A DNA stretch of 64,000 bases, taken from NCBI GenBank assembly GCA_961205875.1, contig OY540817.1, forward strand, positions 17,457,001-17,521,000. Direction: 5' to 3'. The position numbers and the translations under genes are program-made. Source of the stretch: Sialis fuliginosa (lineage: Eukaryota; Arthropoda; Insecta; Megaloptera; Sialidae). Every line of letters begins with the position of its first letter. Position 1 is the first letter of the stretch. Positions 45,400 through 56,500 of this stretch are shown piece after piece. The notes beneath the pieces were generated by a model. The model made no database searches. It worked only from the letters and a program-made list of their open reading frames with translations, and was not told where the DNA came from.

Positions 45400-47617
45400 T
45401 ATATCAGTATGAATGTTAGGTATGAAATAAATCAATTGTTCTTAAGCCAAGTTTGTTAATTTTTTAATTTTAATACTTGAAAACCGAAAAAAGGTAAACA
45501 TATCATTTATTTATAAATTAATCATTATTTTTTTATTTTCCATTAATTTCATCTTTTGTGAAACTAGTTACTTTCACATCTCAATGTCTGAAAAATTATC
45601 TAACTCGGTTTAAAAAATAACAATAAAAATTATACCTAAACCAAATAATCCAAAATTTTTAAATGTTATAATTTATAAATATTGATAATATTTCCATTTT
45701 TTATTTTATTTTTTCTGGGGCTTCATATACATCCTGGGCAGTAAGAAATAAATTTTAAAAAATTACCTATACAAATAAACTGTTACATTGGTAATACGAA
45801 TCTCACAATTCCTTTATCTGTTCCCAAGGGAAACCCCCTTACACCCAATAACATTTAAATATAGTTTTTCAAGTACCACACATGCATTTCTGTCCCATCA
45901 ATACGCGGTATAATTCCACAAGCACTTCTACAAAAAAGCCATCAAGTTTTCTTTCAACATAAAACCTCAAGAGTCGAAAAGCGTTTAAGCAAAGGGTACA
46001 AACCACATCTAACCCTTTCATAACAACGTTTCATCTTGCATATGTGGAACTGCATTTAGTCAAGTTCCTTTTTCATTACAAGAAATCGCAAAGGGTGTTT
46101 GTAATTTGATTTTGGAGATGAAAATTTGTTTCCTATTTTATATGCGTATGGAGTTATTGAGCTATTAGATATGAAATAAGTTATTTGCAAATAAAATGGG
46201 TGCTTCAAAGTCTAGATTAAAGACAGGTGTTGACAAAAACCTGGTCGATATTTTGATTAATATGAATTTTCAATTCCTTTTTATTATTAAACCTTGGCAC
46301 TTTACAAAAACGGTTTCCGTCACCGCTTCGACTCTGTAAATCTATTATATGTGATTCAATACGAGTGGCATGTTAGTTTTCGAGTAAAAAATTATTGAAA
46401 ATCCAAATATTTCCCTTTGTTTTGCTCCATATCATAAAAAATGGACATTTTCAGAAAAAATGTTTCAGGTAAAAGTTGCTTATTTTTCCTCATTAATTAC
46501 GAATCTGCAACAAAAAATACAGGTTTAGATTTGAAAAAGAAAAATTGTACCTGAAAACCCATTAAGGTGGTCTTTTCAAGGTCAACTCATATATGAGCCC
46601 CCTCAAAACCATGCAACTTTTGTATGAAACATTTTCTCTGAAAATTCGTTTTTTAGGAAATAATCCACTGGAAAGTGTTTAAAAAACACCCGGTATATAT
46701 ATTTTCTCCTTTAGCATAAACTACCAGTCGTCTAAAGTTTATTATTACATAACTTTAACAATAAACACAAATCCAAATAAACTTCTAAAAAAAATACAAA
46801 ACATAAAATGTTCCCAAGTTGTGAAGTAACTTTCGTGTCAGGAAAAAAAAAGAAAAAACAAACTTTAAACCCGATGCAACGTATTTATGAAAATCAGATT
46901 GCTTCAGTGTGTATGTATGTATATGTGCAAAGACTCCATCAGAATGTGTTACATTTGTTGTAGTGACTTCGTTTTCATTTTCAAGAAGATATAAATTGAA
47001 TAAGTGTTGAACGTTTACTGACGTGTGCAAGTGACATCAAGAAGAGGGGGGAGGGGTATTCTTACACAGAGAAGGATTTTATCAGTTTTTTTTTATATAT
47101 ATTTTGTTTATTTTGTAAGGGACCTTAGACTTTATACCTACTTCAAGTATAAATATAAACTTTCAGAGATGTACCAAATTTTTGCTCATAAGAAAATGTA
47201 TAGAAAAATTGTTTGACCTTAATTTGATGCTATTTTAAATTGGGTCAAAAATAAATAAAGTCTTTTTATCAAACGGTCAGAAAATCGATTTTCTATTAAT
47301 ATCCTTTATATGGAGTTAAAATATTGACAGTATAGACTTCAACAATCGAGTATTCTGCAGATATTAAAATGAATAAATAGATAAAACGTGGACTCAACCG
47401 CATTAGCAATTGATATGTTGTATTATACAAATTAAAAAAAATCTAGCAAGGAAAAATATAGCCAAGACAATCCTTGTGTCATACATATAGAAGACAATAT
47501 TTTCTTTATAAGAATATAATTTTAATTTTATTAAATTATTTATTATTGTTTCTCTTTAAAGCAATCGGACGAAATCAATAAATTCTTTATTTTAAACAAT
47601 ATTTGCTCTTGCATTAA
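45400..47617. other. Intergenic DNA, no gene supported
   Basis: 46550-46700 ends AAAAAACACCCGGTATATA, a common insect repeat terminus. Short frames near 46785-47216 are unrecognised. Confidence 0.4.
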
Positions 47618-47770
47618 GGGGTTCATCTAATCGTTACTTCGGAAAATGATACTTTTTTGGATTTTTTTTAGAATAATAAAAAAAGGAATCAAATGAAATT
47701 TGGAAGGTTTTTGTACATGTCTCAAAATATACAAAAAAAATAGTCAAAATACATTCATAGATGATCAAAA
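47618..47770 (+). repeat. Dispersed repeat family E, copy 2
   Basis: Collinear with the reverse complement of 22390-22560 (see that entry for shared words). Confidence 0.6.
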
Positions 47771-48440
47771 TGAATATTTCCATCAATTAGAAAAAATTTC
47801 ATTGAGAAATAAGAAAGTAAAAAAAATATATTTTTACCCCTGAGTGTTTAAATCTACCCCTGTACAGATACACACATCTTTCATCATCTTATTGGAGTCT
47901 GATGAGCTATTGTAAACTTGTCACTGACAGCACCGTCTTCATTCAATTTATTTTGCCATCAACGAAAGAAGCGTCGTTACATCCACCCCCAACTCTGTCA
48001 TCTCATAAAGCGAAATAGAAATACATACAACATGTATACACTGTATCTACCATCTTAGTTTAATAACGGGAGAAAGTTGTGGGATAAACATAACCTCAAT
48101 TTAATGTTTCCAAGTAATGGGAAAAATACCACAACAAAAAGAGATAGATATAAGGTTTGATATGATTATATGATTTGTTGTCTTTGTTTGTTGGGGGTTG
48201 TAAGTGATGCAGAGACAAACATAACCTCAATTTAACGTTACCACATAATAAGGAAAGTACCTTTCGTCTATTGGTTAGGGTTTCTACGAGATTTTCAATT
48301 CTATCTGTATCACTTCTACATACGTACATGAAATATTTAAAAGACAAAAATATTACATTGTATGTGTAGTAGTTGAAAAACAAAAATAATATTAATGAAC
48401 AGCTGAACAGTAAGGAATAGTTATTATAATGTAATAATAT
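47771..48440. other. Intergenic DNA, nothing recognised
   Basis: A short duplication of ACATAACCTCAATTTAA occurs at about 48088 and 48219. The 95-codon minus frame at 48096-48383 is not recognised. Confidence 0.35.
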
Positions 48441-48890
48441 CAGTGGCGTAGCAACGGGGGGTGGGACGAAACCCCTTCTAAAAAAACGTGTTTTGAGAAA
48501 ACATCAGTTCAAAATACCTTCAAAAAATTTAACTCATATGTATTTACCCCCCTATCAATTCAAAAAATCTGAAAAAATTGAGAATATAGCTTTTAATTAG
48601 TGCTTTATATGAAAATTATAACGAACAAATTTTCTACCCCCCTCCCATAAACTCACTTTTTTTCCACTTACCTTATTTGTTGTATAAAATGTAACAAATA
48701 ATGTTATATGACCTTTTGATTTTAACCCTTTACTCACGATATATTTGTTTTTAAATGTCGTTATCAGAACGTCCCCCCCCCCTCTAATTTCTAAACTGTC
48801 AATTCAAAAAAGCTTTAAAAAATTCAGAATGTAGCTTTTAATTAGTACTTTCAATGAAAATTATAACGAACACTGTAGCAAAAATAGTTT
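48441..48890. repeat. Internally duplicated repeat with a hAT-like CAGTGGCGTAG start
   Basis: The left edge CAGTGGCGTAGCAACGGGG is a typical hAT-like end; no right partner was found. The block TCAATTCAAAAA then GTAGCTTTTAATTAGT and ATGAAAATTATAACGAAC occurs twice (about 48556-48630 and 48800-48873). Confidence 0.5.
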
Positions 48891-49912
48891 ATGAATTTTT
48901 TTTAAATAACTCTTTTTTTATAAATCGTATATAGTGAGAATGCCTACGGAACTCTATCATGTGCGTGCCCAACACGCACTTGGCCATTTTATTATATTTT
49001 ATATTTCTATAAAAATTAATTGAAATATAAAACATCTACCAAATAAAAAAAAGTAAAAATTAAAAATAATACATTCAATATCTGCTTTAACCGAAAATTC
49101 GGTATTCGGCCAAAAGCCGCTTCGGCGCATCGTTGCTTACATCTATATATGACTCCATAACTGAAATATCAAAACATAAATTACAGAAGGCGTTGCCTGT
49201 ATGTTAATAAAAGGGGGGTACCTCCAAACATTAGGGGACACAAAGTACGTACATACCACTATAAGAATACACCCTACCCAACACATCAGTCAACCCGCCC
49301 TTCTTTAGTAAACACTGTGATCTTTGACTGGTACAAAAAACTCTTGAAATAATTTACCATACCATACCACAATTTATATTCAGCGAAATAAACACATTAT
49401 GATACAAGAGTTACAGCTCCCAGATACTGAATTCTTAAAATGATATGAAGAAAATATTCACTAGGGGTATGATATTGCAATAGAAATATGAAATATGGAA
49501 ATTAAAGAAAGATGGAGTTTATAGAATTGTAATGGCTGCAAAAAAATATTATAATATGTATTGTTTTTCTGTTTATGAAAAGATGTGATTTCAATGGGGG
49601 GGTAAAGAAAGGAGGGGTGTTTGTAAAGGGTGTGTTAAATATAATTTTCAATATTTACACGTAGACAATGCATACTCGATCTTTCTTAATATGGAGTTGT
49701 TATTTAATAATTGAGTAAATAATCAATTCGAGGCAGATGTGTTTACAATTTTTTTCGGTACTAACAATAGTTTATATACATTCTAGCGGTCTAGATTTTA
49801 AATTATTCAAGTTTTGGATCTTGTGCAAATATATAAAGCTTTTTTTGGTTAGTTTTTTATCATGTCGAAATAATATTAACATTAGGGTTTAGGATTATCC
49901 TGTATCGATTTA
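48891..49912. other. Intergenic DNA, nothing recognised
   Basis: No gene. CGAAAATTCGGTATTCGGCC at 49092 is a short self-complementary patch. Confidence 0.35.
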
Positions 49913-50374
49913 AAGAGGTGTCGCAAGGGAGGGGGGTCCCGTTTCTCATTTAAATAACATAGGAAAATGATTCATTACTACTAAAGTTGATATTACTGAT
50001 TCATGATAACTGATGAATTTTTTTAAGGACATTTTGTAGAAAATAAAATTCTCTCAATTAAACGTATCAAAAGTTACAATGATTTATTTGTTAAATTATA
50101 CATCTAAAATGCTCTCACAGCTAAACTATTGTTTCTATAAAAGTAAGTAAAATAGTAATTTTGTAGGAAATTGAATTCTCTATAAAATAGTTCAGAGAGC
50201 TATAGGTGTAAATTCAATGAGTTAAAACTTACAAGCGTTTTAAATATTTTTTTTTACAAAAATCAACATTTTAACGTCAAGTTTCTATAAATATCAATTA
50301 AATAGCAATATATTACCCTACTACTGAGCTGCATTATTAGAACATAATTTTATTCTCTACAAAATGACGTCCTT
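49913..50374 (-). repeat. Inverted-repeat family G, copy 2, interior reversed relative to its flank
   Basis: Left flank 49913-50024 matches 13100-13206 in the same orientation. From 50025 (AAGGACATTTTGTAGA) to 50374 (ACAAAATGACGTCCTT) the ends are inverted partners, but the interior matches 13207-13693 only as reverse complement (for example AATATATTACCCTACTACTG). Confidence 0.6.
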
Positions 50375-52544
50375 TACTTTAAATCCTTAAAACTGTACTA
50401 TAGTAGGTACATTGAAAAATAACTAAATATTTTTACAAAAGTACTTGAGGGAATGTCCATTAATTACGTAATTTTCGCCCCCCCCCCTTCCCTTTGTAAT
50501 AATTCGTAAGTATTAAGAACACATTTCAAAATATGCATCCTAAAATTTTTGTTATATGGGGGGGGAGGAATTCCACAACCCTCACTTGGTACGGTTCTGG
50601 GGGTTGTTAATAAAGACGATGTTTACATGAGTATTTTCCTTCATGTTTACATATACACAATGGCCCGCCTTATTGTAACATAACTATGACATGTTATATA
50701 TGTCATGGGTAGCCACAAAGGGGGCCAGGTGGACCCAATCACAATAATGCATGTCACAGAATAATTTAAATGATAAAAACTCTAAGGGAAATATTATTCA
50801 ATTATTATATTAACACAGATGTTTTGTACAATTGATTTGAAAATACGATAATGGAGTTTTTATTTTATATATTACTAAAATCATAATGTGCATGTTTGGC
50901 AGGCGTAACCCTTGTGCGTTGGGGGGAATTATAACAACCAAAATATATCATTTAGGTTTGCACACATTGAGTTTTCCTTATTTAAATGTTTTGAATAAAC
51001 CGTCTATATTTATAAAGTAAGTGTAATATATGTATTATACAAGTCTTGGGGTTTCCGCGGTGATCTTGATATGGATCTTGGCTTCTGGGTGTAAGCTGTG
51101 TCGGTTTAGTCGTGTTATCGGCCAACGTTTCGTCATACATTTAAGCCAAAATCCATAAATTAAATGGGTTATTTTGATAGAAATATCCATTCTTATCTTC
51201 CCTCGATCAAACCTGACTAGTTTCACCATAATAGGTATCTCTTTGTAGACGCTAGAAGAATGATGTTTGGAGATTGAAAAATTTGTACACAGGGTTACAC
51301 TGGATATCGACTTTATTTTGGAATCTATAAGAATTAGAGCAATATTTTAAATTGTAACTACCCAAACTCTCTTTGAAATTTCAAATAGAACTCCCCATAT
51401 TTTATTTCAGAATATTAAAGCTAAATTTATTTAATAAACTTTTTTTTAGGGTATAGTATTTTTGTCAAATTAGGAATGAATAGTGAATTAATTCAACCCT
51501 GAAATAAGATAATAAAAATTCCTGACTTTCTCATATTTTCAAGCTGTACCTACCTATCATGTAACAATACACAATTGTTACCAAAACTGTCATAATTCTA
51601 ATAACTATATAATTAAATAAAAATAACAATGAGCAGTACCTGCGGTCCCACAACGGTGGCTAATTACACATTGATTGACGGACCAGCAGACGTGTGAGAA
51701 CCACTGTGTCATGTTTCTATTTACAAACATATAACACTTATGACAGTTGAATTAAACCCAAATAAGATTTTATATTTGATATGCTGTTACGCCCGGTGTA
51801 CACAAAATATTGATTTTATTTTTGAAATCATTGTGTTTGAATCTAAAGATTTTCAGTATACATAGGCGCCGATTGCACCACTGCACGACGACATATGCAC
51901 CCATAAATGTTATTCCACGGGGACAAAATGTATATAGTAAAATTTTAATATAATTAAAAAAATTATATCTCTATATAGTGTATTTCAAGTTGATTAAGAC
52001 ATAGGAAATTTAACATGGGGACAATTAGAAATGTTGTAGTAACCCTTGGTCAAATTTAACGATGTGTGATTGGTGCATTTTGAAATACCGCCTCGAAACT
52101 AACTGATAAATTTTAAATTAATCAACAACAAATATTTTTTCAAACAAATAGATTATTTTTGACACATGCTAACAATTAAATATTTTGAATTATATTGATT
52201 GAAAATGAAATACACAGAAACATGTCACTTCCAAGAAAGATAAAATATCAAAATTAATTCAAAAGATTAAATTAAAACAAAAATTATTAGAATGAATTGA
52301 AAATAACTGATTTCTTGAAATTGTGTATAAGATAACAATTTATTATCAGAAAATATATTTCACTTATGAATAATAAAATCTTGTATAAATTATTAACAAC
52401 AAATATAATAACAGTATATCAGCGTCCATGGAAGCAGGGGAAGCAGTTCTTCCCTTACTTTATGGGTAAATTAATACAAATCTGTCTTTTAAGTTAATAA
52501 ATAATTTAAATATATTATTAAAATATTCATCTTTATGCGCAACT
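50375..52544. other. Intergenic DNA, no gene supported
   Basis: GGGAATGTCCATTAATTACG at 50450 followed by a C-run is a widespread insect repeat phrase. GGTTTCCGCGGTGATCTTGA at 51050 matches 39878, and its follow-on matches 16461. No gene. Confidence 0.4.
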
Positions 52545-53358
52545 CAAACATTTTAACCAAAAATCAAAAATAGCATTTAATATTAACTTACACACTCAAT
52601 TATAAAACTATAATACATCTACGTCTTATTTTCTTGTATTTTAGTCGATATTTGTATGACGAGTTCATTGCAAGAAATTTCACTAAAAAATTTCGAATTT
52701 TTGATTTCATTAAAAGTATGTTTATTGTATAGAAAATGACGTGAAAAGTTGAACTGTTCAAACCGCAGGTCTGTATCTCAAACCGTTCTCGAGATATAGC
52801 CGCTGAAAGTTTCAATTTTTTCGAAATTTTGAAGAAAAATGGCCCTAACTTTTGAACGGACGGTCGGAATTGATTTTAGTTGACGGATTTGGAATCAGCG
52901 TGTCAAAATCATTATAATAACATGTATAATACCTTAACACTCGAAAAAAAAAATTTCGCGAAAAATCGAAAAAATTCAAAGGGGTATACCTTAAAAAAAT
53001 GTCGATTTTTGACGAAAATTTTTTTGTCAAATTTTAAAGTATTATACATGTCATTATATATATTTTGACACGCTGATTTCAAATCCGTCAACTAAAATCA
53101 ATTCCGACCACGCGTTCAAAAGTTAGAGCCATTTTTCTTCAAAATTTTGAAAAAATTGAAACTTTGAGAGGCTATATCTCAAGAACGGTTTGAGATACAG
53201 ACCTGCGGTTTGAAACAAACAACTTTTCACGTCATTTTCTATACAATAAACATACTTTTAACGAAATCAAAAATTCGAAAGTTTTTAGTGAAATTTCCTG
53301 CAGTAAACTTCAACTCATCATACAAATATCGACTAAAATACAAGAAAATAAGACGTAG
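52545..53358. repeat. Long palindromic element, arms about 330 bp
   Basis: From CTACGTCTTATTTTCTTG at 52619 to its exact complement ending at 53358 the two halves mirror each other with few mismatches (for example TTAGTCGATATTTGT, CCGCAGGTCTGTATCTC and TTTAGTTGACGGATTTG in the left arm). The outer piece 52545-52618 matches 59013-59104 as reverse complement, so the full element is larger. It ends 150 bp beyond the stop codon of the xanthine dehydrogenase gene. A related, internally deleted copy is in that gene's first intron. Confidence 0.85.
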
Positions 53359-53382
53359 AATCATTTAGTTACTATATAAATA

Positions 53383-53388
53383 TTTAAT
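53383..53388 (-). terminator. Possible ATTAAA poly(A) signal of xanthine dehydrogenase
   Basis: ATTAAA on the minus strand about 120 bp after the stop and 25 bp before the palindrome edge. No AATAAA is present on that strand between stop and palindrome, so this variant is the best candidate. Confidence 0.3.
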
Positions 53389-53507
53389 GATTTTTTTTAT
53401 AAGTAAAAGCTTGAACTTAAGGTGTTTCATAACTAGTTTTTTTGTTAATAGGAGGGAGAGGATTGACAAAATATGCTTCCCTTTTTATCTTGGTCATATT
53501 TTTAATT

Positions 53508-56500
53508 TTATGGTACGACATTCCATGCCTTTACATTTGTATCCAGTGCTGGTACCTGAAAAATAAAATTCAATTGACGAATAATCTGTTGGAAACAAAT
53601 GAAGTTCGACGTTTTAAAAAAAAAAATTTATTGATTATAAGAATCAAAAACTTTTCAAAATTAATAATTCAATATTTTTTTATTTATCTATTTGATAAAA
53701 AAAATGGGTTGTTATGAAATAGTACTATAATATATAATAATAAAACTTTAAAAAGGTGCTTGTATATTATATAGTTCGTTTCTAAAAAATAAAATTATCA
53801 ACGTAAAATAAGCTCCGACAAACACATACTTTAGCTGTAAGATGATCAGCGCAAGCCATTCTTATTTTTGCTGCCGTTGCCGGGGCATCTAAAGTAAAAT
53901 TCTCCGTCACACCTGCGTCAGAACGGGCTGACTTTATTGCTTCACGTATTGCAAACAACACAGAACTTGCTAAAAACAATGGTGGTTCTCCAACAGCCTA
54001 CAAACGGTAATATTTAAAAATCTCTAACTTTGGTAAAAATAATCATAATAAAATATTTTTAAAAAAATTGAAGTTTCTATCTATTCTTTGTAGTTAAATA
54101 CATAAGTCAAATTCACAATTTCTTTCTTACCTTTGACGAATACACTGCTCTTGGATTAGGTGCACCTTTCAAAAGCGCTACATTAAATTCAGTAGGTATA
54201 TCAGCAAAACCTGGTAACTTATATGCTCCCGGACCTTTAGTCAAAGTAGCACCAGTCGGTGAAAACAACACTTCTTCTATTGTAAACAACCCATAGCCTT
54301 GCATAAAGGCTCCTTCGATCTGTCCGATATCAATAGCAGGGTTCAAACTTTCACCCACGTCCATAACTATATCGGTTCTCAGAACTTTGTGATCGCCGGT
54401 AAGTATGTCGACTTCAACTTCTGAACAACCAACACCAAAGGTATAGTAACTGAATACATCGCCGGTTTTTGTTTTCCAGTCGAAACCGATTAAGGGAGTT
54501 TTGTAAAAGCCTGTTGCGGACAAACTGACCCTGTCGAAGTAAGCAGCCGAAATCCAGTCTTCCCATTTACCTTTAGGGTTTTTTTCAATGAAAGGTTGCA
54601 GTCTGTCCATAATACTTTCGCATGCTTTCTATGAAATATAAATAAGCAAATTAAAATGAGTAAGTTGAATGATATATCAATACCAATACTAACCATGACT
54701 GCCATTCCATTCATATCAGACCCAAGACTCGCAGCTGTCGAAGAAGTGTTTGGAACTTTATCCGTAGAAGTCTCTGACAAGTGAATCTTGGATGTAGGAA
54801 TGCCGAGTACTTTACTGGCTATCTGAATGGTTTTAGTATGCAGCCCTTGACCCATCTCTACACCTCCGTGAGTGAGTAGAACTGAGCCATCTGTGTATAC
54901 ATGGATTAAGGCACCGGCTTGATTTAAAAATAATACAGTAAATGCAATTCCGTAAGCTGTTGGGACGATGCTGAAACCACGTTTCCTCCAACGATTTTGT
55001 CTGTAATGTTAGAAAGAATACATCAATTAAATAAATAATTGTTTTATTCTATCAAACAACTGACCTGTTGAATTCTTGTACAACTTTCATTCTATTATGA
55101 TAATCTGATCTCTCCACGCACTCTTCCAAACATCTTGAGAGTGTACAATGGTTTAAAGTTTGGTTATAGTGTGTGATGTCGCCTTCTTTGTACAAATTTA
55201 AGCGACAAATATCAAGCTGACTTTTGTTCAACGTTTCGGCAATATTCCTGATCATATTTTCAGCAGCGAACATTGCTTGAGGTGCTCCGAAACCTCTGAA
55301 GGCTGTATTTGAAGGTAAGTTTGTACGGCATAAATATCCGAGAACCTTTACGTTAGGAATGTTGTAGGAATTTTGGAAATGGAACATGCCTCGATCTAGT
55401 ACCTATAACATACATATTTATTAATACATGCAAATGTTTTCTTAAATACACAATATACATATTTATAACAGATACATACCGCTGGTGATAAATCATAAGA
55501 AAATCCAGAATTTATGTATATTTCTATTTCACAAGCAGTAATTTTACCCTCTTTTGTAAAAGCAGTTTTATACTTCATCATGAATGGATTTCTGTATGCA
55601 GTCATTACCATATCTTCATCTCTGTCTAACATACACCGGACAGGCCTTCTCAAGCGATGGGCTGCCAATGCAGTAGGTAAAACTAAAATCAAGACTTTTG
55701 ATTCTTTACCTCCAAAACCACCTCCAATTCTTTTTACCTTTGAAACTATTCGGTTTATCGGAATTCCTAGCATACGAGAAGTGTAAGTCTATAGAAATAA
55801 ATATTAATATATAAATCTAACCAATATGCAATTATCCTACAACTTAAATATAATAATAAACTTAAATGAAACATATATCAAATACATATAATTATAGTTA
55901 AGTAACTAAAAGAACTAAATTGCTTACACTCAGTTCAGTTGGATTCTGAGATGAAGCATAAATTTCAATTTCATCGTCTTCTTGTTTAGGTACAACAAGA
56001 GCGCAATGCGTCTCTAAATAAAAGTGTTCTTGAGCTCCCGTTCTACATTGACCTTCAATAACATGATCAGCATTTTTAAAAGCTTCATCAACATCTCCGT
56101 GCGTAAGAATTTTTGGATATTCAGGGAAAAATGATTTCTCTCTAATAGCATCCTCGATAGATATAATAATTGGTTGTAACTGTTCGTATTCAATTTTAAC
56201 TTTACTAGCTGCCTTTTGAGCTAACAGCTGATCTTCAGCAATAATTACACCGATTACTTGTCCACAGCAATGGGCCATTTTAGTTACAAAAATCTCTTCA
56301 TCGTGGAAAATTGTTCCCAGACTGTTTTGTTCTTCGGTCAAATCTTTAGAAGAGAAGAAAGCATGGACTCCTGGCATAGCCAAAGCGACACTAGGATCTA
56401 CCGAGAGTATATTTGCATTTGCTTTTGTCGTAAGTACAAAAGCTAAATATAATTCATTTTGACTTTTAGGAATATCGTCACAGTATAATGCTTCACCCGT

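Noticed and set aside
53782..53829. Alternative C-terminus of xanthine dehydrogenase by reading through the donor after exon 8
   Set aside because: The read-through tail does not resemble the family, while splicing to 53555-53508 restores the normal WNVVP end.
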